DNA from: Clostridia bacterium
GTDB taxonomy: Bacteria > Bacillota > Clostridia > Monoglobales > Monoglobaceae
Reading direction: 5' to 3'
DNA: 64,000 nt
NCBI GenBank assembly: GCA_017456605.1
Contig: JAFTJA010000004.1
Coordinates: 186,001-250,000 of the forward strand
Shown here one piece after another: positions 8,365 to 18,218 of the stretch. Position numbers and translations under genes: made by a program. Positions within the stretch are counted from its first letter, which is position 1, and each line of letters begins with the position of its first letter. The notes below the pieces were generated by a model, which saw only the letters and a list, made by a program, of their open reading frames with translations, was not told the origin of the DNA and ran no database searches.

Positions 8365-8920
8365 TGTGGCTTATAAGTGGGCAGGTGCGCCGCAAAAAAG
8401 AAACAGCACAAAATATATAATTCTTCATCACAGAGCAGGCACGGGGGATGCCGAGAGTATACACAGGGGACACCTGAACAATGGCTGGTGCGGCATTGGT
8501 TATCATTTTTATGTGAGAAAAGATGGCAGTATATACCGCGGGCGGCCTATTGCGACCGAGGGAGCCCATTGTACTGGATATAACAAAGAAAGCATCGGCG
8601 TGTGCTTTGAGGGAAATTTTGAAAATGATGAGATGATGCCACTGAAACAGAAAAATGCAGGAAAACAGCTGATTTCTCATCTTTTGAGGCTTTATCCCAA
8701 GGCCATTGTCAAACGGCACAAGGATTTTTCAAGCACAGCTTGTCCCGGCAAAAACTTTCCCTTTGATGAAATAAAGAAAGGAGAATGTGATATGACAGTT
8801 GAAGAAGCGGTGGAAATCATTCAGGCGAAGGCAGGGATTGAAGACGGAACAGTTGAATTTTTGCTTTGCTACAAATACGGCGAAGAGCTGCTTTTGAAGC
8901 TTGCAGAAGCCATGGCATAA
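8351..8920 (+). CDS. Phage endolysin, N-acetylmuramoyl-L-alanine amidase
   Basis: This 189-residue enzyme belongs to the Amidase_2/PGRP fold, which cuts the amide bond between muramic acid and the stem peptide. Zinc ligands are visible: HH at residues 26-27, H123, and C131 in the TACPGKNFP motif. GIGYHFYVRKDGSIYRGRP is the family core. The last 45 residues form a small helical domain that may bind the wall. Translation starts at GTG 8351 inside the holin gene. There is no signal peptide, as expected for a holin-dependent lysin. Confidence 0.9.
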   Translation: MKIIDVAYKWAGAPQKRNSTKYIILHHRAGTGDAESIHRGHLNNGWCGIGYHFYVRKDGSIYRGRPIATEGAHCTGYNKESIGVCFEGNFENDEMMPLKQKNAGKQLISHLLRLYPKAIVKRHKDFSSTACPGKNFPFDEIKKGECDMTVEEAVEIIQAKAGIEDGTVEFLLCYKYGEELLLKLAEAMA

Positions 8921-8945
8921 ATTTTGACCATTTTATCTGTGTTCA

Positions 8946-8974
8946 TTGACAGAAAATTTCTGGTATTGTATAAT
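8946..8974 (+). promoter_or_regulatory. Consensus SigA promoter of recD2
   Basis: TTGACA (8946-8951) and TATAAT (8969-8974) are both perfect and separated by 17 bp. The start codon of recD2 lies 40 bp downstream. The promoter occupies the short gap between the lysin gene and the chromosomal gene. Confidence 0.85.
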
Positions 8975-9014
8975 ATATGAAAGAAATTTTTTGCACATAA
9001 AGGGGTGAACACAG

Positions 9015-11207
9015 ATGGAGCGGTTTGAAGGCATGGTCGAGGGTATTATATACGAAAACCAATCAAACGGTTATACTGTTTGTGACGCGTCATCAGGGGG
9101 ACATCTGTATACCCTGACCGGATATATGCCCGGGCTTTCCGAGGGCGAAAAAATAATCGCCATGGGCGAATGGAAGAACCACCCCGAATACGGTCAGCAG
9201 TTCAGCGTCAGCAGCTTTGAGAGAATTATGCCGAAAACCGAGAACGAAATCGAGCTTTACTTGGGCTCGGGGATACTTCCCCACGTAGGCAGAAGCACAG
9301 CCCGAAAAATCGTGGAGCTTTTTGGCAGTGATGCCCTTCAGGTGATTGAAGAAGAGCCCCAAAGGCTCACTGAAATAAAAGGAATTTCAAAAGCCAAGGC
9401 TGACGAAATTCACAAACGTTATGTGGAGCAAATCGGCATCAAAAACATAGTGGTTTTCTTCCAAAAATTCGGCGTATCCCCAAGCCTTGCGGTGAAAGCA
9501 TATCGCACCTTTGGTCAGGGCGTTGTGAGAGTAGCGGAAGAAAACCCCTTTGCACTTAGCGGTATCGACGGGTTTACTTTCAAGGTATGCGACCGCATCC
9601 GTGAAGAAATGAAGCTGCCCCCGACCTTTGAGCCGAGGATTTGTGCAGGGATAGTAAGCACACTCCTCAATGCAGCATACCTGAGCGGGCACACATACCT
9701 GCCAAAGGGTCAGCTTGTGGCACAGACCAAGGCGGTGCTTGAGATCGACGCAATGGGCGTGGAGGATGCAATTTCAAAGCTCTCTCTTGATGGTACGCTT
9801 AAAACAATAAGCTATGAAGAATTTGATGCGGTGTATCTTGATATGTTTTATGATGCGGAAAAGGGCGTTGCAAAAAGGCTCAGGGATATGAGTTCTCTTA
9901 TCTTTGATATTGACAGCCGCGAAATGGAAGAGGCTGTTGAAAAGGCAGAAAGTGAGCTTCAAATGGTGCTTGCCCCGGAACAAAAGGACGCGGTTTTTGC
10001 GGCGTTTGAGAATTCCGCTATGGTAATCACCGGCGGACCGGGCACGGGAAAAACAACCATAATCAATGCAATAATAAACATAATGAAAAGTCAAGGGAAA
10101 AAAGTGGTGCTTGCCGCCCCCACCGGGAGAGCCGCAAAGCGGATGTCCGAGGTGTCGGGAATGGAGGCAAAGACCATTCACCGTCTCCTTGAAAATCTGC
10201 CTTCTGAGGGCGGCAGAGTGTGCTTTGCGAGAAATGAAAAAAACAAGCTCGACTGTGATGCTGTGATTGTTGATGAAATGTCAATGGTTGATATTCTTCT
10301 TATGCACAGTCTGCTTCTTGCGTTGCCTGTGGGAGCAAGGCTTATTATGGTGGGTGACTGTGACCAGCTTCCGGCAGTTGGTGCGGGGAATGTACTTCGG
10401 GACATTATTGACAGCGAGTGCTTAGCATGTGTGAAGCTTACTGAGATTTTCAGGCAGGCAAAAAAGAGTATGATAATTGTCAATGCCCACCGCATAAACA
10501 GCGGACAGATGCCCTATACAAACAATCCCGAGGACGATTTCTTTTTGGTGAAATGCAGTGATGCAGAAAGCGTTGGTGAGATAATAGCAGACCTTTGTGA
10601 ACGGAGAATTCCAAACACCTATGGTGTGGACAAGGTATTGGATATTCAGGTGCTGACGCCCACGCGGAAGACCGCAATCGGCGTTCAAAGCCTCAATGAA
10701 ATTCTGCAAAGGCGGCTCAACCCCAAAAATGGCAGAATAAGTGAAAAAACAGTGGGGGGCTGCACCTTTCGTATCGGCGACAAGGTTATGCAGAACAAGA
10801 ACAATTACAACCTCCAGTGGACAAGGCTTTCGGACGGCGAAAAAGGCGAGGGAATATTTAACGGCGATGTGGGCTTTGTGTCAGATATAAATGTTCCAAA
10901 GCAGACAATGTCGGTGGTTTTTGATGACAAAAAGGTGGTCTATGACTTTTTGGATTTGACCGAAATCGAGCTTGCCTATGCACTCACGGTCCACAAAAGT
11001 CAGGGAAGCGAGTTTGATGTGGTGATAATGCCAATCTTTGACACACACCGCTTGCTTACCACAAGAAATCTTTTGTATACCGCGGTGACCAGAGCAAAAA
11101 AGCTGGTTGTTCTTGTGGGCAAGGAAGAAACCCTTTCGCAGTTTGTGAACAATGACAACGTGCAGATGCGCTATTCAGGTCTTCGTGAAAAGCTTATAAT
11201 AAGATAA
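9015..11207 (+). CDS. recD2: RecD2-type ATP-dependent DNA helicase
   Basis: The 730-residue protein is a RecD2 (YrrC) superfamily 1B 5'-3' DNA helicase, used in repair and replication-fork maintenance outside RecBCD. It has an N-terminal OB-like domain (1-75), helix-hairpin-helix repeats (about 85-190), Walker A GGPGTGKTT near residue 340, the DEMSMVD Walker B motif, and the C-terminal VHKSQGSEF and YTAVTRAKK motifs. The length is typical. AAAGGGGTG precedes the ATG. It is transcribed alone between its own promoter and terminator. Confidence 0.95.
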   Translation: MERFEGMVEGIIYENQSNGYTVCDASSGGHLYTLTGYMPGLSEGEKIIAMGEWKNHPEYGQQFSVSSFERIMPKTENEIELYLGSGILPHVGRSTARKIVELFGSDALQVIEEEPQRLTEIKGISKAKADEIHKRYVEQIGIKNIVVFFQKFGVSPSLAVKAYRTFGQGVVRVAEENPFALSGIDGFTFKVCDRIREEMKLPPTFEPRICAGIVSTLLNAAYLSGHTYLPKGQLVAQTKAVLEIDAMGVEDAISKLSLDGTLKTISYEEFDAVYLDMFYDAEKGVAKRLRDMSSLIFDIDSREMEEAVEKAESELQMVLAPEQKDAVFAAFENSAMVITGGPGTGKTTIINAIINIMKSQGKKVVLAAPTGRAAKRMSEVSGMEAKTIHRLLENLPSEGGRVCFARNEKNKLDCDAVIVDEMSMVDILLMHSLLLALPVGARLIMVGDCDQLPAVGAGNVLRDIIDSECLACVKLTEIFRQAKKSMIIVNAHRINSGQMPYTNNPEDDFFLVKCSDAESVGEIIADLCERRIPNTYGVDKVLDIQVLTPTRKTAIGVQSLNEILQRRLNPKNGRISEKTVGGCTFRIGDKVMQNKNNYNLQWTRLSDGEKGEGIFNGDVGFVSDINVPKQTMSVVFDDKKVVYDFLDLTEIELAYALTVHKSQGSEFDVVIMPIFDTHRLLTTRNLLYTAVTRAKKLVVLVGKEETLSQFVNNDNVQMRYSGLREKLIIR

Positions 11208-11216
11208 AAAACAAAG

Positions 11217-11247
11217 ACACGCCAACCGAAAGGTTGGCGTGTTTTTG
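11217..11247 (+). terminator. Terminator of recD2
   Basis: ACACGCCAACC (11217-11227) and GGTTGGCGTGT (11232-11242) form a perfect stem with a GAAA loop, followed by a T-run. Confidence 0.9.
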
Positions 11248-11302
11248 TAAAAGGGCCGCGCAAAGTAATTGGAAATTTACAAAAAACAAGGATTTGTTTA
11301 CA

Positions 11303-11333
11303 CAAAAAAAGTGCACGACCTGAGCCGTGCACG
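11303..11333 (-). terminator. Terminator for the minus-strand 144-residue protein gene
   Basis: On the minus strand CGTGCAC (11332-11326) pairs with GTGCACG (11317-11311) and is followed by seven T residues (11310-11304). It lies about 190 nt past the stop codon of the gene, leaving a long structured 3' untranslated region. Confidence 0.65.
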
Positions 11334-11353
11334 AAAAATGCAGGACTCTTTGT

Positions 11354-11455
11354 GCTAACAAATTTCCATGCAAATAAGATGCGTAGAATGAGCCTGCATT
11401 TTTTCCTGAAGGAAAAATGCTGCATCTTATTTTATTAAAATGAAAATTTGTTAGC
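11354..11455 (-). other. Long nested inverted repeat in a 3' UTR
   Basis: Three nested arms are visible: GCTAACAAATTT (11354-11365) with AAATTTGTTAGC (11444-11455), AATAAGATGC (11373-11382) with GCATCTTATT (11422-11431), and GCATTTTTTCC (11396-11406) with GGAAAAATGC (11411-11420) around a TGAA loop. About 100 bp can fold into one long interrupted hairpin. It lies between the minus-strand gene and its terminator. It could be a small structured RNA, an mRNA 3' element or a small non-autonomous repeat; the window holds no second copy that I saw. Confidence 0.5.
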
Positions 11456-11518
11456 CTACTCAATATATCACACTTTCAAAAAAATGTCAATATGAAAGAT
11501 GTAAAAAATTGTAACTTT

Positions 11519-11953
11519 TTACAGATAGTCCTGAACGTGTTGTCTTAGTCTTTCTTCAAGATTTATAATTCTTTTTGCCAAGTCCTGTGCTTCTTCCGAT
11601 GCTGATTCATATTGGTTTAGGTATCGGCTCAGGGACTTTATGCCCATATCACAGCCGTCGGTTATAACGCTTGCAATCTTTTTGTCCGAGTCTTCCATGG
11701 CAATAACCATATTTATTTTCATCCAGGACATACCCTTTGCCACGATATTTGGCTCTTTGCCCTCTTCGCCGCATTTGTCAAGATATTTGTGGGTTTCACT
11801 GCCGAGAGCCTGATGCTCTTCCTTTGATTCAATAAGGATTTGCTTGAATTTTTCGTCCGAAACCTTGTCCAGAACCTCGTCGATTGAGCATACTCCCATT
11901 TTCAGACCTGCATTACATTGTTTCAAAAGTTCTATTGTGTCGTGATTTATCAT
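11519..11953 (-). CDS. Uncharacterised helical protein, possibly ferritin-like
   Basis: The 144-residue soluble protein appears entirely helical with four likely helices (about 3-28, 32-60, 72-105, 112-142). Cysteines are at residues 13, 22, 61 and 101. The helix containing KEEHQALGSETHKYL recalls DUF2383/ferritin-like four-helix bundles, but I cannot assign metal ligands with confidence. I recognise it only as a conserved hypothetical protein of Clostridia. It is divergent from enolase and ends in a long structured 3' region. GAAAGGAAG precedes the ATG. Confidence 0.7.
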   Translation of the reverse strand: MINHDTIELLKQCNAGLKMGVCSIDEVLDKVSDEKFKQILIESKEEHQALGSETHKYLDKCGEEGKEPNIVAKGMSWMKINMVIAMEDSDKKIASVITDGCDMGIKSLSRYLNQYESASEEAQDLAKRIINLEERLRQHVQDYL

Positions 11954-11974
11954 ATTTTTCTTCCTTTCTGTTGA

Positions 11975-13387
<1,413 letters not shown>

Positions 13388-13396
13388 AAAATGAAA

Positions 13397-13425
13397 GTCA
13401 GGGCAAATACCCTGGCTTTTCTTTT
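13397..13425 (+). terminator. Terminator of eno
   Basis: GTCAGGG (13397-13403) pairs with CCCTGGC (13410-13416), using one G-U pair, and is followed by TTTTCTTTT. Confidence 0.75.
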
Positions 13426-13467
13426 GCTGAAACTGCCGATTTACAAAAATTTCCATTTATATGGCAT

Positions 13468-13501
13468 TTCGACAATTATCTCAGTACGGACTTTGTATAA
13501 T
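13468..13501 (+). promoter_or_regulatory. Spo0A box and -10 element upstream of spoIIE
   Basis: TTCGACA (13468-13474) is a perfect Spo0A binding box. A perfect TATAAT lies at 13496-13501, and no good -35 hexamer is present. The box therefore overlaps the -35 position, as at class II Spo0A-activated promoters such as B. subtilis spoIIE and spoIIG. Confidence 0.7.
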
Positions 13502-13545
13502 GAGGAAAAACAGTGGTGTTTGGGCTTTACAAAGGAGGAAGAATA

Positions 13546-15900
13546 ATGGCGGAATTGGAAATTTCAAGGTATAATGCCCCGAAAAATGATAAATCAAAGA
13601 GGACGAAAGTTTCAAAAAATTTTTCAAAGCAGGATTGGATCATACGGGCTTTGGGATTTTTTCTTGCTATGGCGATGCCCTATGGAGAAATGGCGCCTTT
13701 CGGGCTTTCGTTCCTTGCTCAGGAGCGTAAGCTGTCGGGCAAAACAGTTTTGTCACTGGTGGCAGTGAGCCTTGGGAGCATGGCGGTGTGTGACCGGATG
13801 GGGAGCACCAAATATATAGGGGCAGCGATTATTTATATTGCGGTTTTGTTTGTGCTTGAAAACGGAGTGGCGCTGAAACCCCTGACGGCGGGGATTGCAG
13901 CCGGGGCGTCAGTAGTCCTTTCGGGGCTTGTGACAGTATTCTGGGAGGGGTTTACCTTTGGCGGGCTTTTCCTCTTGCTGATTGAAGCCGTGGTGACGGT
14001 TTTTGGCGCATTGGTTTTTGAAAAAAGTGCAAAGCTTTTAAAAAGCGGAAAGCTTGTACCCGAAAAGCTGGGAACGGAAGAAAAATTGAGCATAGGTGCT
14101 GTGCTTGGAATTGCCGTTTTGAGCCTCAGGGAAATTTATATCGGAACAAACTTTTCGGTTATGAACTCTGTTGCGGCGGGAATTTTGCTGGTTATTTCGG
14201 CAAGCTGCGGCATGGGTTATTCCACCGGTGCAGGGGTGGTGCTTGGCATTATATGCGGAATTGGAAGTGACTTTTTTCTGCCGGTTTTGGGTGCGTTTTG
14301 CTTTTGCGGATTTTTGGCGGGACTTTTTTCAAGGTTTGGCAAGGGCGGTACCATTGCGGGGGTAATTCTTGCCAATGCGGTTTTGGTTGTGTATACCGAC
14401 GGAGCGATGGAGTCGATGCTCACCCTTTATGAAATTATGGCGGCGGCGGTAGCTTTTTCCTTTGTGAAACCAAAAGTGCTTCTGGCGGTTGAAGAGGTTG
14501 TGTGTCTTGATGCGGCAGAAAGGGCAGGGATAAAAAAGATAAAGGAAAATCTCAGGGCACGGCTTCGGTCAATAGCCGTATCTTTTGAGGCTATGGCAAA
14601 AACTCTTGAAAGACTTTCGGACAAATCAAACCAAGAAAACAGCGGAGACATAGCCACTTTCTTTGATATGGCGGCGGATAAGGTGTGCAAAAAATGCAGA
14701 AAAAGCGGGGTTTGCTGGGGAAAGGACTTTGATTTTACCTATAAGTCTCTGTTTCGGCTTATGGAGACCATGGACGAAAAGGGAATTCTGAACCCTTCGG
14801 ATGCAGAGCCACTTTTCAAGACCAGATGCATAGACCTCCCGCGGCTTGTGGAGGAGCTCAATCATCAGCTCAGCCTCCATCAGGTAAGGCGTGTATGGCA
14901 AAGCAAGCTGAAAGAAAGCAGGTCTCTTGTGGGGGAACAACTTTTTGGGGTATCAAATATAATAGGAAATTTATCCGAAGAAATTGAAAGTGATATTCGA
15001 TTTGACGATATTTCGGGAAAGGAAATAAAGCTGAAGCTTTCTGAAAACGGGATAAAGGTGAAGCATATAGAAACTTTCAGAGAACAACAGGGCAGGCACA
15101 GAGTGGAGCTTACCATAAAACGTGACCGACTGCAAAGGGACGAGATTGATGAGACAAAAAAGGTAATGAAAAATATTTTCCGGGGAGAGATTCATGTGGA
15201 AGAAAAATATCCTGAAGACGAAAGATATTTAAAGCTCCAGATAACCGAGGCTGAGAGATACCGGGTTGAAACGGATTTTGCAGAAAAAGCGGCGTCGGAA
15301 GAAAACGGCGACAATTACAGATTTTCGCATATAAGTGGCGGGAAGTATGTCATTGCATTGAGCGACGGAATGGGAACAGGCAGCCGTGCCGCCCGTGAAA
15401 GTCAGGCGATGCTTGAACTTTTGGACAGTTTCTTAAGAGCCGGTTTTGACAGCCGCACGGCGGTCAAGTTCATAAATTCTGTTATGCTATTAAAGTCTGA
15501 CGAAGAAGCCTTTGTCACCATTGACATTTGCATAATTGACCTGTATACCGGCGAGGCGGAATTTATAAAGACCGGGGCAGAGCCAAGCTTTATACTTCAA
15601 AAGACTGGAGTGAATACGGTGAAAGCGGCGTCGCTTCCGGTGGGGGTTATTGCAGAAATGGAGGCGGAGCGGACTTTCAAAACCATAACCGACGGGGATG
15701 TGATTGTGATGGTTACCGACGGCGTTGAAACAAGAGATAATGGAAGTATGTGGGTAAGCGAATTTTTGGAGGAGGCAAGAAGTATGGGCGAAGAAAAAAA
15801 TCTTGCCGAAAAAATTCTGTCCAAGGCAATCGAAAATCAAAAAGGCGAAATAACCGATGATATGACGGTGCTTTCGGTAAGGCTCAAGGAGGTAAGCTGA
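13546..15900 (+). CDS. spoIIE: Stage II sporulation protein E, SpoIIE phosphatase
   Basis: SpoIIE is the membrane PP2C phosphatase that dephosphorylates SpoIIAA and so releases SigF in the forespore; it also acts at the asymmetric septum. The 784-residue protein has about ten membrane segments (residues 25-320), a linker domain (about 330-560), and a C-terminal phosphatase with SDGMGTGSRA near residue 606, VTDGVET near 725 and the terminal DDMTVLSV metal motif. A CxxC-type cluster (CKKCRKSGVC) lies near residue 385. AAAGGAGGA precedes the ATG. Confidence 0.95.
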   Translation: MAELEISRYNAPKNDKSKRTKVSKNFSKQDWIIRALGFFLAMAMPYGEMAPFGLSFLAQERKLSGKTVLSLVAVSLGSMAVCDRMGSTKYIGAAIIYIAVLFVLENGVALKPLTAGIAAGASVVLSGLVTVFWEGFTFGGLFLLLIEAVVTVFGALVFEKSAKLLKSGKLVPEKLGTEEKLSIGAVLGIAVLSLREIYIGTNFSVMNSVAAGILLVISASCGMGYSTGAGVVLGIICGIGSDFFLPVLGAFCFCGFLAGLFSRFGKGGTIAGVILANAVLVVYTDGAMESMLTLYEIMAAAVAFSFVKPKVLLAVEEVVCLDAAERAGIKKIKENLRARLRSIAVSFEAMAKTLERLSDKSNQENSGDIATFFDMAADKVCKKCRKSGVCWGKDFDFTYKSLFRLMETMDEKGILNPSDAEPLFKTRCIDLPRLVEELNHQLSLHQVRRVWQSKLKESRSLVGEQLFGVSNIIGNLSEEIESDIRFDDISGKEIKLKLSENGIKVKHIETFREQQGRHRVELTIKRDRLQRDEIDETKKVMKNIFRGEIHVEEKYPEDERYLKLQITEAERYRVETDFAEKAASEENGDNYRFSHISGGKYVIALSDGMGTGSRAARESQAMLELLDSFLRAGFDSRTAVKFINSVMLLKSDEEAFVTIDICIIDLYTGEAEFIKTGAEPSFILQKTGVNTVKAASLPVGVIAEMEAERTFKTITDGDVIVMVTDGVETRDNGSMWVSEFLEEARSMGEEKNLAEKILSKAIENQKGEITDDMTVLSVRLKEVS

Positions 15901-15952
15901 GAGAAAAACAAAGAAATTTATACCGGCATTTTGGGACAAAATAGAAGTACAC

Positions 15953-15981
15953 TTGAAAAATGCTTGAAAGTGTGATACCAT
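15953..15981 (+). promoter_or_regulatory. Probable SigA promoter before the YjdF-like gene
   Basis: TTGAAA (15953-15958) and TACCAT (15976-15981) are separated by 17 bp, and a TG dinucleotide gives an extended -10. The start codon lies about 29 bp downstream. Confidence 0.5.
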
Positions 15982-16009
15982 ATGTTTTAAATAAGTGGGA
16001 GGGAAAGCT

Positions 16010-16852
16010 ATGTCAGTTCCAAAATGGGCGAATGCAAAACAGTATAAAGAACACATAAAACAAAACAAAATTCCGTTTTTGGTTTATATACTTCTTCGTG
16101 GATTTGTGATTTTATCTATGGTTATATCCTGCCTCAGGGGGAATTATGAAAACCTTTTCTTTTGTGCGCTCGCGCTGATTTTATTTTTGCTTCCGGCGGC
16201 TTTTGAAAAGAATTTTGGGATTGACCTTCCCAATACCCTTGAAATTGTAATTTTGCTGTTCATTTTTGCATCTGTCATCCTTGGTGAGATGGGCAGCTAT
16301 TATACAAAGGTGCCTTTTTGGGATACACTTCTTCATACGGTGAACGGCTTTTTGTGTGCGGCGATAGGCTTTGGACTCAGTGATATACTGAACAGAAACG
16401 ACAAGATAAAGTTCAAAATGTCGCCGGTTTTTCTTGCGGTGGTTGCTTTTTGCTTTTCTATGACAATCGGCGTTCTTTGGGAGTTTTTTGAATTTTTCTG
16501 GGACTTCTTTATGAAAACAGATATGCAAAAAGATGCGGTTGTTGGCTCGATAGTATCCACATACCTCGGAGAAAGCACAAAAGAGCCGAAAGTGATAGAA
16601 GATATAAAATCCATTGCAATAAACGGCACGGATATGGGGATTGGCGGGTATCTGGATATTGGCCTTTTTGATACCATGAAAGATTTGCTTGTGAATTTTG
16701 TGGGAGCGGTGGTGTTCAGTATCATAGGGTTTGTGTATGTGAAAAGCCGTGGCACAAGCAAAATTGCAAGGCATTTTATTCCCACAGTGGTTGCGGCGGA
16801 AGAAGAGGAACAAAAAGAAAAGAACGATGAAACTGAAAACGAAAGAAATTAA
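16010..16852 (+). CDS. YjdF/DUF2238-like integral membrane protein
   Basis: The 280-residue protein has seven to eight hydrophobic segments. It carries the motif WDTLLHTVNGFLCAAIGFGLSD (about 103-124) and LWEFFEFFWDF (about 155-165), which match the DUF2238/YjdF pattern of a conserved His/Asp pair followed by an acidic aromatic helix. The biochemical role of the family is unknown. The C-terminus is a charged cytoplasmic Glu/Lys tail. A GGGAGGGAAA site precedes the ATG. It overlaps bioY by 26 bp, so the two are probably co-transcribed. Confidence 0.65.
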   Translation: MSVPKWANAKQYKEHIKQNKIPFLVYILLRGFVILSMVISCLRGNYENLFFCALALILFLLPAAFEKNFGIDLPNTLEIVILLFIFASVILGEMGSYYTKVPFWDTLLHTVNGFLCAAIGFGLSDILNRNDKIKFKMSPVFLAVVAFCFSMTIGVLWEFFEFFWDFFMKTDMQKDAVVGSIVSTYLGESTKEPKVIEDIKSIAINGTDMGIGGYLDIGLFDTMKDLLVNFVGAVVFSIIGFVYVKSRGTSKIARHFIPTVVAAEEEEQKEKNDETENERN

Positions 16853-17357
16853 CTATGTGGCAATATCTGCCGCCATTATTGTGGTTTGCTCGTGGATTTG
16901 CCTGCCGGGGGCTGTGCCGTATACGCTCCAGACCTTTGGGGTGTTTTTTGTGGCAGGACTTTTTGGAGCTAAGAAAAGCGTGCTCTCGGTTTTGATATAT
17001 ATTCTGCTTGGAGTTGTCGGACTTCCGGTGTTCGCTGGCGGCAGAGGGGGACTTGGCACGATTATGAGCGAGAGCGGCGGATACATAATGGCTTTTTTGC
17101 CGGCAGCCTATCTTTGCGGCAAGGTTTGTGAAAAAAATCCCAAAAGCAACACAAAACAGTTTTTTGGTATGCTTTTGGGGCTTGGTGTTTGTTATGCACT
17201 TGGCACGTTGTGGGCATACGCGGTTTACCTAAAAGGCGTAGGTGCTGCCGGGTTGCTTATTATGCTCAGCCGATTTGTGTTGCCCTTTGTTCTTCCTGAT
17301 ATTGCAAAAATAATTCTTGCTCAAGTTTTAGCGAAAAAACTCAGAAAAACGATATAA
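16827..17357 (+). CDS. bioY: BioY-type biotin transporter S component
   Basis: BioY is the substrate-binding membrane subunit of ECF-type biotin importers. The 176-residue protein has six hydrophobic helices. It contains GAVPYTLQTFGVFFVAGLFG near the N-terminus, VGLPVFAGGRGGLG and SGGYIMAFLPAA, which are the defining BioY signatures. The ATG lies inside the preceding gene, consistent with coupling. No ECF ATPase or biotin synthesis gene is nearby, so it must use a shared energising module or act alone. Confidence 0.9.
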   Translation: MKLKTKEINYVAISAAIIVVCSWICLPGAVPYTLQTFGVFFVAGLFGAKKSVLSVLIYILLGVVGLPVFAGGRGGLGTIMSESGGYIMAFLPAAYLCGKVCEKNPKSNTKQFFGMLLGLGVCYALGTLWAYAVYLKGVGAAGLLIMLSRFVLPFVLPDIAKIILAQVLAKKLRKTI

Positions 17358-17392
17358 AAAATCCGCAGGTGGAGTTTTCCTGCGGATTTTTG
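17357..17392. terminator. Bidirectional terminator between bioY and tatD
   Basis: ATCCGCAGG (17361-17369) pairs with CCTGCGGAT (17379-17387), flanked by A and T runs, so it can end transcription from both strands. Confidence 0.85.
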
Positions 17393-17395
17393 TTG

Positions 17396-18166
17396 TTATA
17401 GTTCAATGCCGAAAAAACGAATGGCATTTTCTCTTGTGGTGCGGATAACTTCGTCCGTCGAAACACCCTTGATTTCTGCTATTTTTTCGGCTACGCGAAA
17501 GACCATGCTGCTGTCGTTTCGCGTTCCCCTGAACGGCTCAGGTGCCATATAGGGGCAATCGGTTTCAATGAAGAGTCGGTCAAGGGGAATTTCTTTCACA
17601 GCCTCAATGGCACGACGGGCGTTTTTGAATGTTACCACTCCCGTGAAGGAAATAAAATATCCCATTTTGAGAAGCTCTTTTGCAGTTTCGGCACTTCCTG
17701 AAAAACAGTGAAACACGCATTTTTTTATGCCTTTCTCACGGAGAATTTCGATACATTCGCCCTTTGATTCCCGGTCGTGGATTATCACTGGCATATCAAG
17801 CTCTTTGGCAAGGTCAAGCTGAGCCCGAAACCATTGTTTTTGAGTTTCTGGCTCGGTGTCATCATAGTGATAATCAAGCCCGATTTCGCCGATTGCAACG
17901 ACTTTGGGATGCTTTGAAAGCTCTTTCAAGGCGAGTATGTCCTCGTTTGTCATAGCTCCTGTACAGCTTGGGTGCACACCCACGGATGCATAAACAAAGT
18001 CGTATTTTTCAGCAAGGGCGATGGAGGCTTTTGAGGACTCCATGTCCGATGCAATGTTGTTGAGAAGCCCCACGTTTGAATTTTTGATTTTTTCAATCAC
18101 CGCATTACGGTCGCTGTCGAACATATTGTCGTCAAGGTGTGCGTGGGTGTCATATAAAAAATTCAT
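17396..18166 (-). CDS. tatD: TatD-family metal-dependent hydrolase
   Basis: The 256-residue TIM-barrel hydrolase belongs to the TatD DNase family. Metal-binding motifs are DTHAHLDD at the N-terminus, GEIGLDYH (around residue 90), VIIHDRES, CVFHCFSG and the terminal ETDCPYMAP. The ATG at 18166 is preceded by AAAGGTAAT; further upstream in-frame codons run into the preceding terminator and are unlikely. It follows the aminotransferase gene on the same strand but is separated by a terminator-like hairpin. Confidence 0.92.
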   Translation of the reverse strand: MNFLYDTHAHLDDNMFDSDRNAVIEKIKNSNVGLLNNIASDMESSKASIALAEKYDFVYASVGVHPSCTGAMTNEDILALKELSKHPKVVAIGEIGLDYHYDDTEPETQKQWFRAQLDLAKELDMPVIIHDRESKGECIEILREKGIKKCVFHCFSGSAETAKELLKMGYFISFTGVVTFKNARRAIEAVKEIPLDRLFIETDCPYMAPEPFRGTRNDSSMVFRVAEKIAEIKGVSTDEVIRTTRENAIRFFGIEL

Positions 18167-18186
18167 ATTTATTACCTTTCTTGTCA

Positions 18187-18212
18187 CAAACAAAAGGGCG
18201 GTTTTTCCGCCC
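18187..18212 (-). terminator. Terminator-like hairpin between the aminotransferase and tatD
   Basis: GGGCGG and CCGCCC (18196-18201 and 18207-18212) form a stem around a five-base loop. On the minus strand it is followed by TTTTGTTTG. It would end or reduce transcription before tatD. Confidence 0.7.
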
Positions 18213-18218
18213 GGTTTG

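Noticed and set aside
16700-16830. Biotin-responsive element upstream of bioY
   Set aside because: bioY starts inside the preceding gene, and I see no BirA-type palindrome or riboswitch-like fold.
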